Source of the DNA: BNXB01 sp031556375 | Lineage (GTDB): Bacteria; Bacteroidota; Bacteroidia; Bacteroidales; Azobacteroidaceae | Direction: 5' to 3' | Length of the DNA: 64,000 bases | NCBI GenBank assembly: GCA_031556375.1 | Contig: JAVBTA010000029.1 | Location: forward strand, 1-64,000 | In this document: in pieces, positions 1-9,292 of the stretch | How the letters are laid out: every line of letters starts with the position of its first letter | How positions within the stretch are numbered: the stretch's first letter is position 1 | Made by a program: the position numbers and the translations under genes | The notes under the pieces: generated by a model | What the model saw: the letters and a program-made list of their open reading frames with translations, nothing else | Database searches by the model: none | Told to the model about the DNA's origin: nothing

Positions 1-372
1 ATAAATCTCACATGCCAGTTGTACCCCTTCATAAAAATCCTCAAGATCCTCAACGGCAAATCGTTTGGAAATACCCAGCGACACTGTCAGTTGCTTTGGA
101 TGACCATTCATGGCATAAATATCTGAAAAACCAGCTATTGCGGCTTTATATCCCAAATGTTTCAATGGGAAATAGGTCAGATCAAAGTGAATTCCTTCCA
201 ACAACAGATCAGTACTCACCAATACTTCTTTTCCCGGATAATTCAATATCGCAGCATCATCCCCTACTCCCAAAACACTACTTGCATTTTTCAGCTTGAT
301 ATTTTCGGTTAAATACCTGATGAGCCCGAACTCTCCTAATGAAGAGATCTCTGTCCTTTCGTTATTATTCAT
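1..372 (-). CDS. thiL: Thiamine-monophosphate kinase ThiL, 3' end cut off by the window
   Basis: ThiL phosphorylates thiamine monophosphate to thiamine diphosphate in the cytosol. I translated this strand by hand: it starts with Met at 372 and reads into the left edge, so only the first 124 residues are present. The N-terminal half shows GVGDDAAIL followed by VSTDLLLEGIHFD, the ThiL/PurM-type ATP and Mg binding segment, then a Gly/Ala-rich helix (KAAIAGFSDIYAMNGHP). Only 4 nt separate its start from the stop of the upstream phosphorylase gene, so the two are probably co-transcribed. The C-terminal domain is not visible. Confidence 0.88.
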   Translation of the reverse strand, partial: MNNNERTEISSLGEFGLIRYLTENIKLKNASSVLGVGDDAAILNYPGKEVLVSTDLLLEGIHFDLTYFPLKHLGYKAAIAGFSDIYAMNGHPKQLTVSLGISKRFAVEDLEDFYEGVQLACEIY

Positions 373-376
373 TTTG

Positions 377-1189
377 TTAGAGTTGTTTTATAACTTCCTG
401 CATGATAAACGCCATTTTAGGCTGTGCAATCTTAGCCGCCTCCTGTACTTCTTCATGCGATACTTTCACGATTTTTCCAATCACACCTAAATCTGTGATA
501 ATTGAAAAGGCCAAAACCCTAATTCCGCCATGATTGGCAACAATCACCTCCGGAACAGTGGACATTCCCACAGCATCTCCACCAATAATCTTGAAGTAAT
601 TATATTCTGCCGGAGTCTCAAAAGTAGGCCCTGAAGTTCCTACGTACACTCCATGTTGTAATTTGATATTATTCTTAGCCGCAACATCCGTGGCCAATTT
701 ACGAAGAGCCGGATCATACGCTTCGCTCATATCCGGAAATCGGGTTCCGAATTCGGGGAAATTCTTACCACGTAAAGGATGTTCCGGAAAAAGGTTGATA
801 TGATCTTCGATCAACATGATATCACCGATATCAAAACTTCCGTTCATTCCACCGGCAGCATTGGAAACAAATAAATACTTGATACCGAGAAGCTGCATGA
901 CACGAATAGGGAAAGTCACCTCTTTCATGTTATAACCTTCATAGAAATGGAACCGCCCCTGCATTGCAATAATTTCTTTTCCACCCAACTTACCGACAAT
1001 TAGTTTTCCACTATGTCCTTCCACAGTCGAAACCGGGAAATTGGGTATCGTTTCGTAAGGAATTTCGGTTTTATCAGTGATACTATGTACCAGTTCACCA
1101 AGCCCTGTTCCTAATATCACACCTGCTTTTGTCGTTTCAGGTATCCTTGGTCTCAGCCAATTTACCGTTTGTTTTAATGTTTCTAACAT
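377..1189 (-). CDS. punA: Purine nucleoside phosphorylase (trimeric, PNP I type)
   Basis: It cleaves purine ribonucleosides with phosphate in purine salvage. The 270 residues match the trimeric family in length. Visible motifs are the phosphate loop GVILGTGLGE (23-32), H81 in GRFHFYEG, NAAGG (110-114), GTSGPTFETPAEY (185-197) containing the purine-binding Glu, and MSTVPEVIVANH (209-220). At 230-235 the sequence reads IITDLG. The Asp sits where 6-oxopurine-specific enzymes have Asn, and Asp is also what MTA phosphorylases use, so substrate preference is uncertain. Its start lies 53 nt inside lpxK, which suggests translational coupling. Confidence 0.92.
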   Translation of the reverse strand: MLETLKQTVNWLRPRIPETTKAGVILGTGLGELVHSITDKTEIPYETIPNFPVSTVEGHSGKLIVGKLGGKEIIAMQGRFHFYEGYNMKEVTFPIRVMQLLGIKYLFVSNAAGGMNGSFDIGDIMLIEDHINLFPEHPLRGKNFPEFGTRFPDMSEAYDPALRKLATDVAAKNNIKLQHGVYVGTSGPTFETPAEYNYFKIIGGDAVGMSTVPEVIVANHGGIRVLAFSIITDLGVIGKIVKVSHEEVQEAAKIAQPKMAFIMQEVIKQL

Positions 1190-2258
1190 GGTTATTTATT
1201 TTTTGTTTGAACATACTTTCCTGATCCAGATCAAAAGTCACTTCAATAGGCAAATAATAAAGCGCTCGTTTTATTTTTTCATTCAAATTCGGATAATCCA
1301 TCAATCGAACGGCATCTTTCTCTGTTGTAATAATAATCTTATTTTCTCCTGAAATTATATCATATCTCTGCTCTATTCCGGTCATATCTTCTCCGGAAAA
1401 AGAATGATGATCCGGAAAAATCAATGTATCCACATACTTCGAATATTTACCCAACTCCTTTATTAGCCCTTGTGGATACGCAATTCCTGCCAGCAATAAA
1501 ATTTTCATACCATCTGATCTTATATCTTCCAGGGTCTTAGATTCCTGATATTTCGTTTGAAATACCGGCAACAAATTACCATATCTGAATGACGTAAAAA
1601 ATAAAGATTGATACGGGTACAATTCTAATTTCCCACCAATAATCTGATAATCAATTGGTTTCATATCTTCCGAACACTTAGTTACAATAATAATTTCTGC
1701 CCGGAATTTATTTCCAGCAGGTTCTCTTAATCGTCCTGCCGGAAGCAATTCATCTTCATATATCAAGCGATTACTATCCGTAAGCAGAATTGAAAGGGAA
1801 GGTTTTACATAACGATGCTGAAAAGCATCATCCAAAAGGACAATATCGGGTTTTTCTGCTTCAGGTAAAGACAACAGTTGGGCAATACCTCTACGACGAT
1901 GTTCATCTACAGCAACCATAATTTCCGGAAATTTCCGGTACATCTGATAAGGTTCATCTCCGATAGTTGAGCTATCCGAATCCTCGTTGGCAAGGATAAA
2001 CCCAGACGTTTTCCGTTTATATCCTCTGCTCAATACCGCTATTTTGAATTTCGGGGACAACATACGAATAAGATACTCCGTATGAGGAGTCTTCCCGGTT
2101 CCTCCTACAGAAATATTTCCAATGGAGATTACCGGAACAGAAAACTCTTCGACAGGGAGAAGTCCCCAGTCGAAGAGTTTATTTCTGAACCATACTCCCA
2201 AGCCATATAACCAGGATAATGGGAGTAAAGCTTTGTTTATTTTTATATTCGTAGTCAT
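1137..2258 (-). CDS. lpxK: Tetraacyldisaccharide 4'-kinase LpxK
   Basis: LpxK adds the 4'-phosphate to the lipid A disaccharide on the inner face of the inner membrane. The 373 residues begin with a hydrophobic membrane-associating helix (10-30). The P-loop GNISVGGTGKTPHTE follows at about 47-61, then DIVLLDDAFQHR (the Asp-rich LpxK signature) and LPAGRLREP. A -7 box (TATATTTG, minus strand, 2274-2267) lies just upstream, giving a very short leader. The 3' end overlaps the phosphorylase gene by 53 nt. All family hallmarks are present. Confidence 0.95.
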   Translation of the reverse strand: MTTNIKINKALLPLSWLYGLGVWFRNKLFDWGLLPVEEFSVPVISIGNISVGGTGKTPHTEYLIRMLSPKFKIAVLSRGYKRKTSGFILANEDSDSSTIGDEPYQMYRKFPEIMVAVDEHRRRGIAQLLSLPEAEKPDIVLLDDAFQHRYVKPSLSILLTDSNRLIYEDELLPAGRLREPAGNKFRAEIIIVTKCSEDMKPIDYQIIGGKLELYPYQSLFFTSFRYGNLLPVFQTKYQESKTLEDIRSDGMKILLLAGIAYPQGLIKELGKYSKYVDTLIFPDHHSFSGEDMTGIEQRYDIISGENKIIITTEKDAVRLMDYPNLNEKIKRALYYLPIEVTFDLDQESMFKQKINNHVRNIKTNGKLAETKDT

Positions 2259-2266
2259 TATGACTA

Positions 2267-2274
2267 CAAATATA
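2267..2274 (-). promoter_or_regulatory. -7 box TATATTTG for lpxK-punA-thiL
   Basis: This is an exact TAnnTTTG match in the 19-nt gap between the M16 protease stop and the lpxK start. Transcription would begin only a few nucleotides before the lpxK ATG. Confidence 0.6.
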
Positions 2275-2277
2275 GGT

Positions 2278-5088
2278 TTAATTTTTCACACCTGTCATAA
2301 TTACCTGAATCAAATTCTTTTGATCAAGGAATTGTTTTGCAAGAGCTTTCACATCAGCAGGAGTCATGGCATTTACCGTTTTCTCGTAATTAGTATATCC
2401 ATCATATCCTTCTCTGTAGAAACCGGTAATGATATTGTTCCAATAACCATTTTCTTTCAGGTTTTGTTGATAATTTTTCAACATAGACTCCTTAACTTTT
2501 TGGAAATCAACTTCTCTTGGGCCATTATCTGCTAATCCCTGGAATTCTTTCAGAATAATACCATTAAGAAGATCCTTTTTCTCTGCATTAGTTTCGAAAT
2601 TAATAAACACAGATGAATATCCTTTCGGATAATTATTAGAAATACTTCCGCTTACACCTACTCCGTAGGTACCGCCTTCGTCTTCCCTTACCTTTTCAGT
2701 ATAAATAATATCCAAAATCTGAGTTAACATACTCATTCTCACCTTAGAAAACATATCGTCTTTTAAAGTACCACTATAGATATCAATAACCGTTGTTTTA
2801 GGATCCGTCATCTCTTTATTAAAGTCATTTTTAATCATTCCTTCATTATATTCGGTTGCTACTTTCGCAAAAGTCTCTTTTCTATTGATTGAAGGTAATG
2901 CTCCTAAATATTGAGCGATTTCAGCTTTTGCGCTATCTGGATTTATATTTCCAACAAATACAAAAGTAAAATCACTGGCATCTTTGAATCTATCTTTTCT
3001 CCAATCCATAATCAGCTGATAATTTACCTTATCCATATCTGCTGTAGTCAGGCGAGATGATCTTTCTTTATTTTTATAAGCAACTGCTGTTAAAGTATCA
3101 ATCAAAGCAATATTAGGCGATGCTAGCTGACTCTGTAACTGTGATTTCATTCGGGATATATATGATTCAAATGCATCCTGATCCATACGAGGCGCAGTGA
3201 AATTCAGGTAAACCAATTGAAGCATCGTTTCAAAATCTTTTATTGACGAAGAACCACTGATACCTTCATGTGTCAGTGACACACTAGGATAAGCATAAAC
3301 TTTTTTACCTGTTAACAATTTATCCAAATCAGTTTGACTAAAATTACCTAAACCTCCGACATTTGCAATAGAGTTATACACTTTGATATTAACCATTTCC
3401 GATTCAGGAAAAAGAGAACTTCCTCCCGGACTGGTTGACGACATCTGAATTTCATCGTCTTTGAAGTCCGTTTGCTTGATGATAACTTTCACTCCATTAG
3501 ACAGGGTTAGATTGGTAGTTCCGAATCTAGCATCTTTGGTTTCAGACTTTATTGTTCCAGCCTTAGGCAGGTCTTTCAGCAACGGTTCGTTACTTACTTT
3601 GTCTTCATAAGGCTTTATATCTTCATTTTTAGCTTCTGTAAACCAGCTAAGCAATTGTTCTTTTGTAGGCACTGTCACACCTTCTTTTTCCGGAGCGGTA
3701 TAAGTAATCACAATATTCTTATCTCCAAGCATATCCTGAATGTACTTATTCACAGCTTCTACCGAAATAGCCGGAGCAAGATTATTCATCGTATTATAAA
3801 GAAACTCAGCTCCCGGAGCATATCCTCCTCTTGTAAAAAGGTTTACATAAGTATACGCATAATTCGGGTTACGGGTTTTATCCCTTTCCTTATATGAATT
3901 CTCGTATCCTTTCAATATGTTTGTACGGGCCCTGTCGTATTCAGATGCAGTAAAACCGTATTTATTTACTCTTTCCATTTCACGGGAAATAGTTTTCATT
4001 GCGGTTTCCACATCGTTTTCTTTTATTGAAGCATAAACTCCACGGGCATCTTTTGTTGTTGCGCCGTAAAATGAGCCATAATAAGAACCTGCATTAATAT
4101 ATGGAGGATTGGCTTTCTGAGTAAGTTCCCACAGACGGTTGTTCAGCATTTGGCTGGCTGCGGAATTCAGATAATTAATCATTAAACCTGCGGCTGTAGC
4201 TTTCATATCTGCCGGAACGATATCCTGCTTGAAATAAACAGAAAGGCTACTTCCTGTCGCTTCTTTATCTGTAGCAATACCGACTAAAGGTTCAACATTA
4301 TCCGGCACCGGATAGTGAATACGTTCTGCAGGATTTACAGGCTTAGGCACATCTGCAAATAAGGTTTTGAGCTTGCTTTCAATCTGATCGGGATCGATAT
4401 CCCCGACAATAACCAAGGCCTGTAAATCAGGACGATACCATTTATGATAATAATCTTTGATTTCTTGTTGCGTGAAGTTCATTATCACTTGTTCTGTTCC
4501 AATAATATTCCGTTTGGCATATTGGCTACCAGGCAATATCTGAGGTCTTAATTGCTCTCCGATCCGAAAACCAGCGCCTCCATAAGAGCGCATTTCCTCA
4601 CGGATAACACCACGTTCTTTATCTATCTCTTCAGCTTGAAGCAATATACCACAAGACCAGTCATGCAAGATTAAAAGACAGGAATCAACAATACCCGGAC
4701 GAGTAACAGGTACATCCGAAATGTTATAAACAGTCTGATCCAGACCTGTACCGGCATTCAGATTCGCACCGAATTTCACCCCAATAGTTTCCAGATAATC
4801 AGACATCGTTTTTCCGGGAAAATGGGTCAAACCATTGAATGCCATGTGTTCAAGGAAGTGAGCCAAACCATTTTGGTTATCCTCCTCAAGAATTGCACCT
4901 ACATTTTGAGCAATAAAAAACTCACATCTGTCTTTAGGCAATTCATTGTGACGGATATAGTAAGTCAAACCATTATCCAGTTTACCATACCTGACTTTAG
5001 GATCAAGAGGCAGTTTTTGATTTTGTTGTGCAAAAATCGGAACAATACACATCAATACAAGACCCAATGATAAAACAATTTTCTTCAT
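2278..5088 (-). CDS. Secreted M16-family zinc metallopeptidase (two-halved, pitrilysin type)
   Basis: This is a periplasmic or surface protease of about 936 residues. It carries a signal peptide (MKKIVLSLGLVLMCIVPIFA), then the inverted zinc site HFLEH at 77-81 of the chosen start, with the distal Glu expected about 75 residues later in the RGVIREEMRSYGG region. A second, catalytically silent M16 half follows. Upstream in-frame Met codons exist, but a -7 box at 5113-5120 covers the longest start, so the Met at 5088 preceding the signal peptide is chosen. Close homologues in Bacteroidota are of unknown substrate. Confidence 0.9.
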   Translation of the reverse strand: MKKIVLSLGLVLMCIVPIFAQQNQKLPLDPKVRYGKLDNGLTYYIRHNELPKDRCEFFIAQNVGAILEEDNQNGLAHFLEHMAFNGLTHFPGKTMSDYLETIGVKFGANLNAGTGLDQTVYNISDVPVTRPGIVDSCLLILHDWSCGILLQAEEIDKERGVIREEMRSYGGAGFRIGEQLRPQILPGSQYAKRNIIGTEQVIMNFTQQEIKDYYHKWYRPDLQALVIVGDIDPDQIESKLKTLFADVPKPVNPAERIHYPVPDNVEPLVGIATDKEATGSSLSVYFKQDIVPADMKATAAGLMINYLNSAASQMLNNRLWELTQKANPPYINAGSYYGSFYGATTKDARGVYASIKENDVETAMKTISREMERVNKYGFTASEYDRARTNILKGYENSYKERDKTRNPNYAYTYVNLFTRGGYAPGAEFLYNTMNNLAPAISVEAVNKYIQDMLGDKNIVITYTAPEKEGVTVPTKEQLLSWFTEAKNEDIKPYEDKVSNEPLLKDLPKAGTIKSETKDARFGTTNLTLSNGVKVIIKQTDFKDDEIQMSSTSPGGSSLFPESEMVNIKVYNSIANVGGLGNFSQTDLDKLLTGKKVYAYPSVSLTHEGISGSSSIKDFETMLQLVYLNFTAPRMDQDAFESYISRMKSQLQSQLASPNIALIDTLTAVAYKNKERSSRLTTADMDKVNYQLIMDWRKDRFKDASDFTFVFVGNINPDSAKAEIAQYLGALPSINRKETFAKVATEYNEGMIKNDFNKEMTDPKTTVIDIYSGTLKDDMFSKVRMSMLTQILDIIYTEKVREDEGGTYGVGVSGSISNNYPKGYSSVFINFETNAEKKDLLNGIILKEFQGLADNGPREVDFQKVKESMLKNYQQNLKENGYWNNIITGFYREGYDGYTNYEKTVNAMTPADVKALAKQFLDQKNLIQVIMTGVKN

Positions 5089-5112
5089 ACAATTCATTTT
5101 AAGTGGTTTTTG

Positions 5113-5120
5113 CAAAGTTA
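5113..5120 (-). promoter_or_regulatory. -7 box TAACTTTG for the M16 protease
   Basis: This is an exact TAnnTTTG element on the minus strand about 25 nt upstream of the chosen ATG. It rules out the longer in-frame start at 5115. Confidence 0.6.
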
Positions 5121-5133
5121 TTATTATTTTGTT

Positions 5134-6933
5134 TCAATCCAACATAATAGCCTGACGAATATCATGATTTTTCAGATTATTTTTCAAAATCCGGCTTGTA
5201 TATTCATCCAAACCGATAAATTGTTTTGTAGCATAGGCTTTCATGCCGCCAAAAGATTCAAGAAGCTGTTCATATGAACTTTTTTGAGCGGGGTAACTAT
5301 CCAGACTGTAATCGCTCACTTCCGCGGCTTCTGCAGCAAGCTTAATCGCATCATTCAAATTTCCGACTTTATCAACCAAACCTAAACCCAAAGCCTGATT
5401 ACCTGTCCAGACACGTCCTTGTCCGATAGCGTCGATCTCTTCTTTCGTTTTTGAACGACCGTCGGCGCAACGGGTCAAGAATGTATCATATCCATTTTCA
5501 ATAAATGACTGAATTAAAGCTTGTTCTCCAGCATTAAGCGGGCGGGCGGGTAAAATTCCTATACCAATAAGAGGTAAGCTTAAGGCTCTTCCTCCAAAAT
5601 CGGCAAATTCATTTGTTTTGGCGACATCAAAAGTTGCACCCATTTTTTTTGCCAGTTGTTCTGCGCTTGGGAACATACCGAAAATCCCGATTGAACCTGT
5701 TAGCGTTGTCGGTTCGGCTACAATTTTAGATGCAGCACAAGAAATATAGTAACCTCCGGAAGCTGCATAATCGCCCATAGAAACAATAATAGGTTTTTCA
5801 GCTTTTAATTCTTTAACAGCATGCCATATCTGTTCCGAAGCAAAAGCGCTCCCTCCCCTTGAATTCACACGGAATACAACTGCTTTCACATTTTTATCTT
5901 TCTTCAATTTATTCAATTCATCTACAAAAACTTTTGCTGTAATTACGTTTTCCGAAGTCAATAACGGATTACTTTCATATTCATCAGCAACAATTTCGCC
6001 TTCTGCATACAAAACGGCAATCTTATCATTTGCGATTTTCTCACCAATTGCGGGAATCTGCCCCATATCTTTTACCGAAGCAATTGACAAATCTTTATCG
6101 GCCTCAATACCAACCAATTCTTTCAAATATTTCTCTACTTGATCTATGTACATCAATTCATCTACAAATCCATATTTTACAGGAGTTTCAGCTTTACTAA
6201 AAATAAAACCTTCATTTGTATATTTATTCAGATCTTCCACTGAAATATTTCTACTTTTGGAAATATCAGCCAACATATGTCCCCATATATCTCCCATATA
6301 AGCATTGATCTGTTCTCGGTTTGCATCACTCATTTTATCCAACATATAAGGTTCTACGGCCGACTTATATGTACCAACCTTGAAAATTTGCATTTCAACT
6401 CCGGCTTTCTGCAACATGCCTTTATAAAATTGCAATTGGGAAGACAAACCCAGGAATTCAACCATTCCCTGAGGGTTCAAAATTACTTTATCCGCAACTG
6501 AACACACATAGTAATCTCCTTGTCCGTAATAATCACCATACGAAACAATGAATTTACCACTTCCCTTAAAATCAGTCAGGGCATCACGAATTGCACTCAA
6601 AGTAGCTGGCCCTGCTCCTACTCCACCAGCTTTAATATAAATACCTTTAATTTTATCATCCTCCTTTGCTTTTTTAATAGCATCCAAAATATCGCTTAAT
6701 CCGACAGAATCGCTATCCTTCCCCATAAACACAGCAAAAGGATTAGCTACAGAACGTTCTCTGATAGAACCTTTCAGATCTATTTTCACAACAGTATTAT
6801 CAGTCAGTTGATAAACCGAAGATGCCGACCCGATGATCCCCAAAAGAATAAACATGGACACTAAAAATAGGAGTACACTCCCGATTATCACGCCTAATAC
6901 AGACGCCAAAGTCATCTTGAAAAAATTTTTCAT
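5134..6933 (-). CDS. sppA: Signal peptide peptidase SppA, 67-kDa type
   Basis: SppA is an inner-membrane Ser/Lys protease that degrades cleaved signal peptides. The 599 residues match the long, duplicated form. One N-terminal membrane helix (8-35) is followed by two S49 domains. The general base Lys190 lies in VGTYKSAVEPYM of the first domain and the nucleophile Ser392 in MGDYAASGGYY of the second, so the split active site is intact. The gene sits between the M16 protease and a small regulator. Confidence 0.93.
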   Translation of the reverse strand: MKNFFKMTLASVLGVIIGSVLLFLVSMFILLGIIGSASSVYQLTDNTVVKIDLKGSIRERSVANPFAVFMGKDSDSVGLSDILDAIKKAKEDDKIKGIYIKAGGVGAGPATLSAIRDALTDFKGSGKFIVSYGDYYGQGDYYVCSVADKVILNPQGMVEFLGLSSQLQFYKGMLQKAGVEMQIFKVGTYKSAVEPYMLDKMSDANREQINAYMGDIWGHMLADISKSRNISVEDLNKYTNEGFIFSKAETPVKYGFVDELMYIDQVEKYLKELVGIEADKDLSIASVKDMGQIPAIGEKIANDKIAVLYAEGEIVADEYESNPLLTSENVITAKVFVDELNKLKKDKNVKAVVFRVNSRGGSAFASEQIWHAVKELKAEKPIIVSMGDYAASGGYYISCAASKIVAEPTTLTGSIGIFGMFPSAEQLAKKMGATFDVAKTNEFADFGGRALSLPLIGIGILPARPLNAGEQALIQSFIENGYDTFLTRCADGRSKTKEEIDAIGQGRVWTGNQALGLGLVDKVGNLNDAIKLAAEAAEVSDYSLDSYPAQKSSYEQLLESFGGMKAYATKQFIGLDEYTSRILKNNLKNHDIRQAIMLD

Positions 6934-6958
6934 TGTTACATTTATTTTAAATTATTAT

Positions 6959-7168
6959 TTATTCATCTTTTTGAAATTCAAGAATATCGCCAGGCTGACA
7001 CCCTAAGGTCTCGCATAGCGCTTCTAAAGTACTAAATCGTATAGCTTTTGCTTTTCCTGTTTTCAGGATGGATAAGTTAGCCGGAGTAATATCAACCTTT
7101 TCGGAAAGTTCATTAAGTGAAATTTTCCGTTTGGCCATCACCACATCCAGATTGACTATAATTGACAT
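6959..7168 (-). CDS. Small XRE/Cro-type helix-turn-helix regulator
   Basis: This 69-residue protein is essentially one HTH_3 domain: KRKISLNELSEKVDITPANLSILKTGKA forms helices 1-3, and the sequence ends with a GCQPGDIL segment typical of YozG-like regulators. Such proteins are normally encoded beside a DUF2975 membrane protein, as here (22 nt gap). The pair probably forms a membrane-linked regulatory unit. The inverted repeats at 8463-8563, upstream of the operon, are candidate operators. Confidence 0.88.
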   Translation of the reverse strand: MSIIVNLDVVMAKRKISLNELSEKVDITPANLSILKTGKAKAIRFSTLEALCETLGCQPGDILEFQKDE

Positions 7169-7190
7169 ATTTTCTTCGATATTTTATTTT

Positions 7191-7895
7191 TTAAACGGTT
7201 AAATCCTGTTCTTCTTTTATTTGTGTAGCAATCTTCAATACTTCTGCAAATATTAAAACCATAACTCCCAATGTCAAAATAAAGATATCTTCACCACTTA
7301 ACGGAAATACAATTTTATAATTCTGTAGGCTCAGAATATATTCCGCCGTAACATTTGAGACGACTGCATAAAATAAACTAAATAAGAATACCAGTATTAA
7401 AGAATATCCGATCCGACGAATCCGGCGAATATTGTTATTATCAAAAATATCATCCCTAGTAATCGATTTTATTGTTTTAAACGATAAAACCGGGACATAT
7501 ACAAGTATAAATAATATTACAAAAGACATGATTACAACAAGAATATTTCCTACATACAAGTACCAAGGTATCTGTTGAGGAAGATCCTGAACTTCCAATA
7601 ACATTTCACGACTTTCGGCCAATACTTCTTTCCCCGTCTTTTTATTAACAATTCTATCCGGATAAGAATCTTTGCCTCCAAAAGGTATCAATTTTACATG
7701 AAGCCGCCCTAAAAAGTCAAGATCAGGACTTTCTTTATTTATTTCCTTATTTTTCTGCCGGTTTTCCACATCTTCCCACCCGTCTTTAATACCTGCAGTA
7801 ACGCCGGGAATAAAATCAGATACAACAGCATGAACTATGACAAATAAGTAGGTGGCAGCAAATAACCAGCAGAGTACTTTCAAACGTGTTTTCAT
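7191..7895 (-). CDS. DUF2975-type integral membrane protein
   Basis: The 234 residues show four hydrophobic segments: about 5-25, 112-135, 160-185 and 200-222. A soluble loop (30-105) containing GRLHVKLIPFG lies between the first two. The arrangement matches DUF2975 proteins, which are partnered with small XRE regulators like the next gene. The biochemical function of the family is not known to me. It probably senses membrane or envelope state and controls the regulator, which is an inference from gene pairing. Confidence 0.8.
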   Translation of the reverse strand: MKTRLKVLCWLFAATYLFVIVHAVVSDFIPGVTAGIKDGWEDVENRQKNKEINKESPDLDFLGRLHVKLIPFGGKDSYPDRIVNKKTGKEVLAESREMLLEVQDLPQQIPWYLYVGNILVVIMSFVILFILVYVPVLSFKTIKSITRDDIFDNNNIRRIRRIGYSLILVFLFSLFYAVVSNVTAEYILSLQNYKIVFPLSGEDIFILTLGVMVLIFAEVLKIATQIKEEQDLTV

Positions 7896-7946
7896 ATAAA
7901 TATTTATATCACAACTACTAACGATAATGAAACTATGTCATCATTA

Positions 7947-8420
7947 TTAGTTTGCTAATGTAAATTCCTCAAAGGTATTAATATTTTCTTTACTCATGAA
8001 ATAAGAAAGGATATTTCCTGAATGATCGTACCAATAAATTGCTTTTTCAGAAACTTCATTATATTTATTTGTAACCATATTCCAGGTCATATACTCTAAT
8101 TCCACCCGGTTTTCATTGTCATTATAAACATAGTTAAGACAAGAAGCTAATTTCCATTCTTCATTATACTCATTCCATCTGTAAAATTCTTCTTTAGTCA
8201 ATCTGTTCTTCTGGTCATAGGCATATTCATATTTATAAACAGCTTGAGCCAAACCTTTCTGAACAAACTCATACTTTGTCTTTGAATCCATCTTTCCAAA
8301 ATCATTCATTTTCTTATCAAAGAAAAATTCCTTTGAGTTTTGTGCACTTGCAGAAAAAACACCTGCGACCATCATAACCACTGCTACAAAAAATGCCTTG
8401 CGAATTTCCATCGTTTTCAT
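7947..8420 (-). CDS. Small secreted DUF3836-like protein
   Basis: The 157-residue protein has a clear signal peptide (KAFFVAVVMMVAGVFSASA). It is followed by a domain rich in Tyr, Trp and Asn with repeated YxYxxxxR and WxxxxN patterns (YEYAYDQKNRLTKEEFYRWN), as in Bacteroidales DUF3836 secreted proteins. Function is unknown. It is the first gene of the unit ending with DUF2975 and the XRE regulator. Translation could start at Met1 or Met4. The promoter at 8494-8501 is surrounded by strong inverted repeats. Confidence 0.75.
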   Translation of the reverse strand: MKTMEIRKAFFVAVVMMVAGVFSASAQNSKEFFFDKKMNDFGKMDSKTKYEFVQKGLAQAVYKYEYAYDQKNRLTKEEFYRWNEYNEEWKLASCLNYVYNDNENRVELEYMTWNMVTNKYNEVSEKAIYWYDHSGNILSYFMSKENINTFEEFTLAN

Positions 8421-8462
8421 AATCGATAATTTTTTATTGTTTTTAATTTATTTTATATTTTA

Positions 8463-8563
8463 ATTCGAAATTTATTTATCGTTTTTCGATATACAAAGAT
8501 AAATAATAAATTTCGAATAAAACAAATTATTTATCGAAAAACAATAAATATTTTTCGATAAAT
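8463..8563 (-). promoter_or_regulatory. Promoter with nested inverted repeats (candidate XRE operator)
   Basis: A minus-strand -7 box TATCTTTG (8501-8494) lies inside a perfect 14-bp inverted repeat, ATTCGAAATTTATT (8463-8476) with AATAAATTTCGAAT (8505-8518). A second perfect 13-bp repeat, ATTTATCGAAAAA (8529-8541) with TTTTTCGATAAAT (8551-8563), lies just upstream. A short TATCG/CGATA pair lies at 8477-8491. The recurring half-site is CGATA. The arrangement suggests cooperative repressor binding, with the XRE protein of the same operon the natural candidate. Confidence 0.65.
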
Positions 8564-8716
8564 ATCGCAAATACCTGATAATGAAAGAAATATTTTTTCG
8601 ATATTTCTGCATTTTTTTTGAATTCCTTTTTTGGAGAGCATAACTAACATGGGTCTATATAAAATTAGGCCTAGCATCAGGTTTACACAAAAATCTTACA
8701 AGAATTGAAAATTAGA

Positions 8717-9292
8717 TTAGCGAAGGAGCTTCAATATAATTTCGATTTGAGGAATGATCGCATTGATGTTGTCATTACATATAACATAATCAGATTTTAC
8801 GGCTTTCAATTGCTCTGGCATTTGGCTTGAAATACGCTTCAGAGCCTCAACTCCGGACATTCCCGAACGCTTCATAACACGTTCGACACACAACTCGACA
8901 GGAGCTGTAACACAGATAGTTTTATCTACAAAAGCATCAAATCCGGACTCAAACAGAATAGCCGACTCTTGAGCTACAACAGAAGCATCCTGTTTATCAC
9001 ACCAGGATAAAAAATCTTTTAAAACTTCAGGATGGATAATGGAGTTCGCTTTCTTCAAATTTTCTTCATTCTCAAAAATAAGAGACGCAAACAAGGCTTT
9101 GTTTAATGTATCGCCGATATATATGTGGCACCCAAAACAATTTATCAACTTTTCTCTTACTACCGGCGAAGTCATCGTAATTTTCTTAGCCTCATCATCT
9201 GCAATATAAACGGGGATTCCTACTGATTTAAGGAAGGATATTACGACCGATTTTCCACTTCCCATTCCTCCGGTAACCCCTACCCGGATCAT
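8717..9292 (-). CDS. coaE: Dephospho-CoA kinase
   Basis: CoaE catalyses the last step of coenzyme A synthesis, phosphorylating the 3'-OH of dephospho-CoA. The 191-residue protein starts with the P-loop GVTGGMGSGKS (5-15). It has the DDEAK motif near 32-36, HPEVL near 87, and the lid RVMKRSGMS. The length is normal for the family. It overlaps the upstream YbbR gene by 4 nt (ATGA), so the two are translationally coupled. Confidence 0.94.
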   Translation of the reverse strand: MIRVGVTGGMGSGKSVVISFLKSVGIPVYIADDEAKKITMTSPVVREKLINCFGCHIYIGDTLNKALFASLIFENEENLKKANSIIHPEVLKDFLSWCDKQDASVVAQESAILFESGFDAFVDKTICVTAPVELCVERVMKRSGMSGVEALKRISSQMPEQLKAVKSDYVICNDNINAIIPQIEIILKLLR

